Under the pieces are notes generated by a model. The model was given only the letters and a program-made list of their open reading frames with translations. It was not told the DNA's origin and made no database searches. Made by a program: the position numbers and the translations under genes. Positions 58,097-64,000 of a DNA stretch of 64,000 nucleotides are shown in pieces. Origin of the DNA: Pseudomonas mandelii. Its GTDB lineage: Bacteria > Pseudomonadota > Gammaproteobacteria > Pseudomonadales > Pseudomonadaceae. The DNA lies in NCBI RefSeq assembly GCF_006438925.1, contig NZ_RCZA01000008.1, positions 249,126-313,125 on the forward strand. The letters are read 5' to 3'. Numbering within the stretch: position 1 is the stretch's first letter; every line of letters begins with the position of its first letter.

Positions 58097-60187
58097 ATGA
58101 ACAGGATTTTCTCAACCTTCGGTATTTCGCTATGGATAGCGTTGCTGTCGCCGATGGTACTAGCGGCCAACCTCAAAGCGCTGGATGTCGCCGCGCTGCC
58201 GGGGGACCGCGTCGAGTTGAAGTTGTCATTCGATGGGCCGCCGCCGCCGCCCCACGGTTACACCACGGAATCGCCTGCACGAATTGCGCTGGATCTTCCC
58301 GGCGTCGTCAGTCAGCTAAAAAGCAAAAATCGTGACCTGGGCGGCGGAAATGCCCGCAGCGCCACGGTGGTGGAAGCCAAGGACCGTACGCGACTGATCA
58401 TCAATCTGACCCAGTTGACGCCGTACAACGCACGGGTCGAAGGCAATACTCTGTTCGTGGTGGTCGGGCAAGGCGCCAACAAAACGGCCTCCAGCCCGGC
58501 GTCCAAAACGCCGCGCGCAGCGACTGCAACGCCAGCCCCGGCGAAAGCCTATGCGCCGGTAGGCAAGGCCATTCGGGGTGTGGATTTTCAGCGCGGCACT
58601 CAGGGCGAAGGCAATGTGGTCATCGATCTGTCGGATCCTTCCATCGCCCCGGACATTCAGGAGCGCGACGGCAAGATCATCCTCGGTTTCGCCAAGACCC
58701 AGTTGCCTGAACCGTTGCGTGTACGTCTGGACGTCAAGGATTTCGCCACGCCGGTGCAGTTCGTCAACGCCAGTGCCACGGGTGATCGGGCCACGATCAG
58801 CATTGAACCCGGCGGTGCCTTCGATTATTCGACTTACCAGACCGACAACAAGCTGACCGTCAGCATCCGGCCGATGACCGTCGATGACTTGCAGAAACGC
58901 AACACCGAACGCTTCGCCTACACCGGTGAAAAGCTCTCGCTGAATTTCCAGGACATTGATGTGCGTTCGGTGCTGCAACTGATCGCCGATTTTACCAATC
59001 TCAATCTGGTGGCCAGCGACACGGTGCAGGGCGGCATCACGCTGCGTTTGCAGAACGTACCGTGGGATCAGGCGCTGGATCTGGTGTTGAAAACCAAGGG
59101 CCTGGATAAACGCAAGATCGGCAACGTTTTGCTGGTGGCGCCGGCCGATGAAATCTCCGCCCGCGAGCGCCAGGAACTGGAGTCGCAGAAGCAAATCGCC
59201 GACCTGGCACCCCTGCGTCGCGAGTTGTTGCAGGTCAACTACGCCAAAGCTGCCGATATCGCCAAGCTGTTCCAGTCGGTGACCAGTGCCGAGGCGAAAG
59301 CCGACGAGCGGGGATCGATCACGGTGGATGAGCGGACCAACAACATCATTGCCTACCAGACTCAGGATCGCCTCGACGAACTGCGCCGTATCGTCGCGCA
59401 ACTGGATATCCCGGTGCGTCAGGTGATGATCGAGGCGCGCATCGTCGAAGCCAACGTCGACTATGACAAAAGCCTCGGCGTGCGCTGGGGCGGTTCGTTG
59501 CAGAACAAGGGCAACTGGAACACCTCGGGCGTCAGCAATAATGGGGCTAATGCTTCTTCGACCATCGGTACACCTGGCAGCACCAGCACCAACTCGCCGT
59601 TCGTCGACCTGGGTACCGCCGCCAACACCTCGGGGCTCGGTATCGCCTTCATCACCGACAATGTGCTGCTGGATCTCGAGCTCACGGCCATGGAGAAGAC
59701 CGGCAACGGCGAAATTGTTTCGCAGCCCAAGGTGGTCACCTCCGACAAGGAAACCGCGAAAATCCTCAAGGGCACGGAGATTCCCTATCAGGAAGCCAGC
59801 TCCAGCGGCGCGACCTCAGTGTCGTTCAAGGAGGCCTCGCTGTCGCTGGAGGTGACGCCGCAGATCACTCCGGACAACCGGATCATCATGGAGGTCAAGG
59901 TCACCAAGGACGAACCGGACTACCTGAACAAGGTGCAGGATGTGCCGCCGATCAAGAAAAACGAGGTCAATGCCAAGGTCCTGGTCAACGACGGCGAGAC
60001 CATCGTGATTGGCGGGGTTTTCTCAAATACTCAGAGCAAGGTTGTAGATAAGGTGCCATTTCTCGGTGATGTGCCGTATCTTGGCCGCCTTTTCCGGCGT
60101 GACGTGGTTTCGGAGAAAAAATCCGAGCTGCTGGTATTTCTCACTCCGCGTATCATGAATAACCAGGCGATTGCTGTGAGTCATTGA
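58097..60187 (+). CDS. pilQ: Type IV pilus secretin PilQ
   Basis: 696-residue outer-membrane secretin through which the pilus passes. A signal peptide ends near LSPMVLA; two AMIN domains that bind peptidoglycan follow (about residues 25-120 and 155-240), then STN/N0 (LSLNFQDIDVRSVLQLIADF, in part), an N1/KH domain and the C-terminal secretin domain with VPFLGDVPYLGRLFRRD and ELLVFLTPRI. A Pro/Ala/Thr linker separates the AMIN domains. It is the last of pilMNOPQ. Confidence 0.97.
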   Translation: MNRIFSTFGISLWIALLSPMVLAANLKALDVAALPGDRVELKLSFDGPPPPPHGYTTESPARIALDLPGVVSQLKSKNRDLGGGNARSATVVEAKDRTRLIINLTQLTPYNARVEGNTLFVVVGQGANKTASSPASKTPRAATATPAPAKAYAPVGKAIRGVDFQRGTQGEGNVVIDLSDPSIAPDIQERDGKIILGFAKTQLPEPLRVRLDVKDFATPVQFVNASATGDRATISIEPGGAFDYSTYQTDNKLTVSIRPMTVDDLQKRNTERFAYTGEKLSLNFQDIDVRSVLQLIADFTNLNLVASDTVQGGITLRLQNVPWDQALDLVLKTKGLDKRKIGNVLLVAPADEISARERQELESQKQIADLAPLRRELLQVNYAKAADIAKLFQSVTSAEAKADERGSITVDERTNNIIAYQTQDRLDELRRIVAQLDIPVRQVMIEARIVEANVDYDKSLGVRWGGSLQNKGNWNTSGVSNNGANASSTIGTPGSTSTNSPFVDLGTAANTSGLGIAFITDNVLLDLELTAMEKTGNGEIVSQPKVVTSDKETAKILKGTEIPYQEASSSGATSVSFKEASLSLEVTPQITPDNRIIMEVKVTKDEPDYLNKVQDVPPIKKNEVNAKVLVNDGETIVIGGVFSNTQSKVVDKVPFLGDVPYLGRLFRRDVVSEKKSELLVFLTPRIMNNQAIAVSH

Positions 60188-60191
60188 TTCT

Positions 60192-60710
60192 GTGCGAAAT
60201 TTGATTCTTGTTGGACCGATGGGGGCTGGAAAAAGCACCATCGGCCGGTTGCTGGCCAAAGAGCTGCGCCTGCCGTTCAAAGATTCCGATAAGGAAATTG
60301 AATTGCGCACGGGCGCCAATATCCCGTGGATTTTCGATAAGGAAGGCGAACCGGGCTTTCGTGACCGCGAGCAGGCGATGATTGCCGAACTGTGCGGGTG
60401 CGACGGCGTGGTGCTGGCGACCGGTGGCGGCGCGGTGATGCGCGAGGCCAATCGCCGGGCGCTTCATGCCGGGGGGCGGGTGGTCTATCTGCATGCGTCT
60501 GTCGAGCAGCAGGTGGGCCGCACTTCCCGTGATCGCAATCGACCTCTATTGCGTACTGCCGATCCGGCCAAGACCCTCCGGGATCTGCTGGCGATCCGCG
60601 ATCCGCTTTATCGGGAAATCGCCGATCTGGTGGTCGAAACCGATGAGCGGCCGCCGCGAATGGTGGTGCTCGATATTCTCGAACGCTTGCAGCAGCTACC
60701 TCCCCGTTAA
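60192..60710 (+). CDS. aroK: Shikimate kinase
   Basis: 172-residue enzyme phosphorylating shikimate in aromatic amino acid synthesis. The start is GTG 60192 (MRNLILVGPMGAGKSTIGRLL), 4 nt after pilQ. Walker A is GPMGAGKST, the shikimate-binding Asp/Arg/Gly motifs are FKDSDKEIE, FRDREQAMI and VLATGGGAV, and the lid is TSRDRNRPLLRTADP. aroK and aroB following the pil operon is a conserved proteobacterial arrangement. Confidence 0.97.
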   Translation: MRNLILVGPMGAGKSTIGRLLAKELRLPFKDSDKEIELRTGANIPWIFDKEGEPGFRDREQAMIAELCGCDGVVLATGGGAVMREANRRALHAGGRVVYLHASVEQQVGRTSRDRNRPLLRTADPAKTLRDLLAIRDPLYREIADLVVETDERPPRMVVLDILERLQQLPPR

Positions 60711-60861
60711 AGCGCGGCGCGAAATGCGCTATCCTCGGCGTCCTGTCATGGTCGCTCAAGGTTGTGGCAGATGGCTACCGAACGGCGTCACACCAGCAGA
60801 CGCCGTGGACATTCGTTAACTCAAGGCAGGACGCCTGATTCCATCTTCACTGTGGGGACAC

Positions 60862-61962
60862 ATGCAGACACTCAAGGTCGATCTAGGCGAGCGCAGCTAC
60901 CCGATTCATATTGGCGAAGGTTTGTTGGATCAGCCCGAGCTGCTGGCCCCGCATATCCGCGGACGGCAAGTGGCGATCATCTCCAACGAGACCGTTGCAC
61001 CGCTCTATCTCGAGCGTCTGACCCGCAGCCTCGCACAGTTCTCGGTGGTTTCCGTGGTGCTGCCGGACGGCGAAGCGTTCAAGACCTGGGAAACCCTGCA
61101 ACTGATTTTCGACGGTCTGCTGACCGCGCGGCACGACCGCCGTACCACGGTCATCGCCCTCGGTGGCGGCGTGATTGGTGACATGGCCGGTTTTGCTGCC
61201 GCCTGCTATCAGCGTGGTGTCGATTTCATCCAGGTCCCGACCACGCTGCTGTCGCAAGTCGATTCTTCGGTGGGCGGCAAGACCGGGATCAACCATCCGC
61301 TGGGCAAAAACATGGTCGGCGCTTTCTATCAGCCGAATGTGGTGCTGATTGATACCGCTACCCTCAATACCCTGCCGGCCCGCGAACTGTCCGCTGGGCT
61401 TGCTGAAGTCATCAAATACGGGCTGATCTGCGACGAACCGTTCCTGACCTGGCTTGAAGACAATGTCGATCGCCTGCGCGCCCTGGACCAGGTCGCCCTG
61501 ACTTACGCCATCGAGCGCTCTTGCGCGGCCAAGGCTGCGGTGGTGGGTGCCGACGAACGGGAGACCGGTGTTCGCGCCACGCTCAACCTGGGTCACACCT
61601 TCGGTCACGCCATCGAAACCCACATGGGCTATGGTGTCTGGCTACATGGTGAGGCGGTCGCTACTGGCACCGTAATGGCCTTGGAAATGTCCGCGCGCCT
61701 GGGCTGGATCAGCGAGCAAGAGCGCGATCGCGGCATTCGTCTGTTCCAGCGTGCCGGCCTGCCGGTTATCCCGCCTGAAGAGATGACTGAAGCCGATTTT
61801 CTCGAACACATGGCAATTGACAAGAAAGTGATCGACGGTCGTTTGCGCCTGGTGCTGCTGCGCCACATGGGCGAAGCGGTGGTGACCGACGATTATCCGA
61901 AAGAGGTTTTACAGGCCACGCTGGGAGCGGATTACCGCGCTCTGGCTCAGCTTAAAGGTTAA
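60862..61962 (+). CDS. aroB: 3-dehydroquinate synthase
   Basis: 366-residue NAD- and Zn-dependent enzyme making 3-dehydroquinate. The motifs are ALGGGVIGDMAGFAAACY, VPTTLLSQVDSSVGGKTGIN, and the zinc histidines in LNLGHTFGHAIETHMGYGVWLHGEAV (quoted in part). Start ATG 60862 follows a GTGGGG. The 151-nt gap after aroK holds no further gene I can support. Confidence 0.98.
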   Translation: MQTLKVDLGERSYPIHIGEGLLDQPELLAPHIRGRQVAIISNETVAPLYLERLTRSLAQFSVVSVVLPDGEAFKTWETLQLIFDGLLTARHDRRTTVIALGGGVIGDMAGFAAACYQRGVDFIQVPTTLLSQVDSSVGGKTGINHPLGKNMVGAFYQPNVVLIDTATLNTLPARELSAGLAEVIKYGLICDEPFLTWLEDNVDRLRALDQVALTYAIERSCAAKAAVVGADERETGVRATLNLGHTFGHAIETHMGYGVWLHGEAVATGTVMALEMSARLGWISEQERDRGIRLFQRAGLPVIPPEEMTEADFLEHMAIDKKVIDGRLRLVLLRHMGEAVVTDDYPKEVLQATLGADYRALAQLKG

Positions 61963-61972
61963 TAAGATCCCG

Positions 61973-63571
61973 ATGACTAGTTTGCACGCCGACGAGGCTT
62001 TCCTCGGCCATTACCAGTTGAGTCATGACCCTTTTTCTCCACGGGTGCCTGGCTTCAAATTCTTCCCGGCCCAGCGCAAACCGGTGCTGGGGCAACTGCA
62101 TCACCTGGCACGCTACAGTCAGTTGTTGCTGGTCGTCACCGGCCCGCAAGGCAGTGGCAAGACGCTGTTGCGTCAGGCCCTGGTGGCCAGCACCAACAAA
62201 CAGTCGGTGCAGAGCGTGGTGGTTTCCGCCCGTGGCGCCGGTGATGCGGCCGGCGTGCTGCGTCAGGTCGCTCAGGCGCTGAACGTCGCCCAGCCCGAGG
62301 TCGGCGCGATTCTGGCTCAAGTGGTGCAACTTGCGTTGACGGGGCAGGAAGTCTATTTGCTGGTGGATGACGCCGAGCAACTTGACGAGTCCGCGCTGGA
62401 AGCCTTGCTGGCCCTGGCTGCCGGTGCACCGGAAGGTCGCCCGCATGTGTTCCTGTTCGGCGAGTCGTCGTTGATTGCTCAACTGGAGGCGCTGAGCCTC
62501 GAGGAAGAGCGTTTCCACGTCATCGAATTGCAGCCTTACACCGAAGAAGAAACCCGCGAATATCTGGACCAGCGGCTCGAAGGCGCCGGCCGGGGTATCG
62601 AACTTTTCACCGCAGATCAGATCTCTGATATTCACGAAAGCTCCGACGGTTGGCCTGGCACCATCAACCAGGTTGCCCGCGATGCAATGATCGAAGCCAT
62701 GATTGCCAGCCGCTCAGCGGTGAAGCGTCCAAGTATGGGGTTCAACATGCCGAAGAAACACGTATTGGCGATTTCTGCCGTTGTCGTGGTCGCGGTAGCC
62801 GCCGCCTGGTTGATGCCGGGTCGCAGCAAAGCACCGACCACGGGTGCACCTGTCAACGAACAGGCGCAACTGCCGCTTGGCCAGGGCACGCCACAACCAA
62901 ACAGCGGCGGCGCGCCTGCCGTCGAATTCGCCGGTAACTCGCAGCCGATGCCGTTGCCGCTGGTCGGCAACTCGCAACCGGTCATGCGCGGTCCGCTGGC
63001 TGAAGCCGCCGGTGGCATCACCGAAGGCGATGACGGTGTGCCGGTCGAAGGTTCGAGCGCTACACCGCCGACCGTGACCACGACTGCGCCGCCGGCGGGC
63101 ATTCAGCCTGGCCCTGCGCCAACGCCTGCCGCTAAGCCGGCCCCAGCGCCGACCCAGGTCGCGACCGCCAAGCCAGTCCCGACTGCGCCTGCCGTGAAGC
63201 CGGCTCCAGCGCCAGCCAAGCCAGCCGCCGTGGCCACCGCCAAGCCTGCCGAGAAACCAGCCGCCGCTCCCGCGAAAGGCGCCGGTGGCACCTGGTACGC
63301 CGGACAACCGACGAGCAACTACGTGGTGCAGATCCTCGGCACCAGCTCTGAAGCGGCCGCGCAATCCTTCGTCAAGGAGCAGGGCGGCGAGTACCGTTAT
63401 TTCAAGAAAGACCTCAACGGCAAGCCGCTTTACGTCATCACTTACGGTAGCTTCGCCAACCGTGATGCAGCCCTTAGCGCCATCAAGGCCTTGCCAGCGA
63501 AGGTTCAGGCTGGTAAACCTTGGCCTCGCACTGTCGCCAGCGTCCAACAGGAACTGGCAACAACTCGCTGA
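61973..63571 (+). CDS. DamX-like AAA and SPOR-domain membrane protein
   Basis: 532-residue protein with an N-terminal AAA (ExeA-like) ATPase (Walker A VTGPQGSGKTLLRQ near residue 55; Walker B VYLLVDDAEQL), a membrane helix at about 263-282 (HVLAISAVVVVAVAAAWLM), a long Pro/Ala/Lys-rich linker, and a C-terminal SPOR domain (YVVQILGTSSEAAAQSFVKE, then GKPLYVITYGSF). It lies between aroB and the presumed gltB, where DamX-like proteins sit in many gammaproteobacteria. SPOR suggests a septal role. Confidence 0.9.
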   Translation: MTSLHADEAFLGHYQLSHDPFSPRVPGFKFFPAQRKPVLGQLHHLARYSQLLLVVTGPQGSGKTLLRQALVASTNKQSVQSVVVSARGAGDAAGVLRQVAQALNVAQPEVGAILAQVVQLALTGQEVYLLVDDAEQLDESALEALLALAAGAPEGRPHVFLFGESSLIAQLEALSLEEERFHVIELQPYTEEETREYLDQRLEGAGRGIELFTADQISDIHESSDGWPGTINQVARDAMIEAMIASRSAVKRPSMGFNMPKKHVLAISAVVVVAVAAAWLMPGRSKAPTTGAPVNEQAQLPLGQGTPQPNSGGAPAVEFAGNSQPMPLPLVGNSQPVMRGPLAEAAGGITEGDDGVPVEGSSATPPTVTTTAPPAGIQPGPAPTPAAKPAPAPTQVATAKPVPTAPAVKPAPAPAKPAAVATAKPAEKPAAAPAKGAGGTWYAGQPTSNYVVQILGTSSEAAAQSFVKEQGGEYRYFKKDLNGKPLYVITYGSFANRDAALSAIKALPAKVQAGKPWPRTVASVQQELATTR

Positions 63572-63640
63572 AGATTCGGCGGCCTTACCCAGGCCGCCTC
63601 TCCCGGCACCTCAAAATTTCTACAAGCGCATGCCGCCCTT

Positions 63641-63799
63641 AGGGTCTGTTGGCGCTTGCTGACGACCGCGTTGCGCGCCAACGCGCGCGAGGCTGCGTTG
63701 CGGGACTTGCCAAGGGAAGAGCCATTGGCGGCATCCCGCGCCTTGCCTCACGCACGTTGGCATCACAACGCGGTTCGTCAGCAAGCACCAACAGACCCT
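63641..63799. repeat. 159-bp palindromic element (MITE-like)
   Basis: AGGGTCTGTTGGCGCTTGCT at the left end and the near-exact reverse complement AGCACCAACAGACCCT (right end 63799) are the outer parts of arms of about 75 nt each, with only a few mismatches and indels. It has no coding potential I can support and is much longer than the REP pairs elsewhere. It lies between the DamX-like gene and a downstream promoter. Other bases in 63572-64000 outside this and the promoter show nothing further. Confidence 0.85.
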
Positions 63800-63941
63800 T
63801 GGGCCGCGTGCCTTGTGGTGTCTGCGTCACAGTAGTCTTTGAGTCGTTGCGGTCAAAATTAAAAAAGTTTTGACTAGCACAGCATATCGCTTTAAACCTT
63901 TCACAAATGCGACATAGATTTGCGACATTTCGTCGTCAAAT

Positions 63942-63970
63942 TTGTGAGCCTCCGTGTCGGTGTGTACAAT
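63942..63970 (+). promoter_or_regulatory. Probable sigma-70 promoter, likely of gltB
   Basis: TTGTGA (63942-63947), 17-nt spacer, TACAAT (63965-63970). An A/T-rich stretch with repeated TGCGACAT and TTTGTGA-like motifs precedes it. The next gene is outside the window; gltB follows the DamX-like gene in pseudomonads. Confidence 0.6.
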
Positions 63971-64000
63971 GACCTCCCTTTTGCCCCCGCAAAGCTGGCG

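Noticed and set aside
63639..63873. Two overlapping small ORFs (63-74 codons) at the right end
   Set aside because: Both are carried by the palindromic element on opposite strands and have no ribosome site or family.

Overview
The window reads as a core chromosomal segment of a Pseudomonas of the fluorescens group. The evidence is high-GC coding sequence, the complete mcl-PHA cluster (phaC1-phaZ-phaC2-phaD with opposing phaF and phaI), the pilMNOPQ-aroK-aroB order ahead of a presumed gltB, and many intergenic REP hairpins of the types GTGGGAGCGAGCCTGCTCGCGA and TGTAGGAGCTGCCGAAGGCTGCGATC. From opgG to the right end, gene order matches what I recall of the P. aeruginosa PA5079-PA5036 region. 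The strain cannot be named from the sequence alone.

Region 1 (1-14.7 kb) is a histidine utilisation locus: hutC (start cut by the window edge), hutD, then hutU, an NCS1-family permease (probable urocanate transporter), an ABC importer (hutX-hutW-hutV), two HAL-family genes (hutH1, hutH2), hutT, hutI and hutG. All are on the + strand. A near-perfect sigma-54 promoter and the HutC palindrome CTTGTATGTACAAG lie directly before hutU. This fits induction by urocanate through release of HutC, with nitrogen/carbon control by an enhancer-binding protein. The HutH1 paralogue lacks the Ala-Ser-Gly triad that forms the MIO cofactor.

Region 2 (14.7-28.5 kb) holds an orphan quaternary-amine binding protein, an HSL-type esterase, pip, dtd, opgG-opgH (osmoregulated periplasmic glucans), a three-gene polar amino acid ABC importer and, on the minus strand, an HBM-type chemoreceptor.

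Region 3 (28.5-34.6 kb, minus strand) is a compact run ubiE-ubiJ-ubiB-hisI-hisE-tatA-tatB-tatC-rsmE with many start/stop overlaps. Region 4 (34.7-42 kb) is the PHA granule and synthesis cluster; a good sigma-54 promoter candidate precedes phaC1. Region 5 (42-49.6 kb, minus) carries a DUF971 protein, hslV-hslU, argS with a SPOR protein, and priA. Region 6 (49.8-64 kb) carries rpmE, a secreted nuclease, a malic enzyme, ponA (minus) divergent from pilMNOPQ-aroK-aroB-damX-like, and a non-coding end with a 159-bp palindrome and a promoter probably serving gltB just outside.

I found no prophage, insertion sequence with a transposase, CRISPR array, tRNA or rRNA. The unusual features are small: the cofactor-motif loss in HutH1, a short leader ORF before opgG, REP and longer palindromic elements, in-frame microsatellites, a terminator overlapping a signal-peptide coding region, and regulatory sites. 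No wholly new system is evident.
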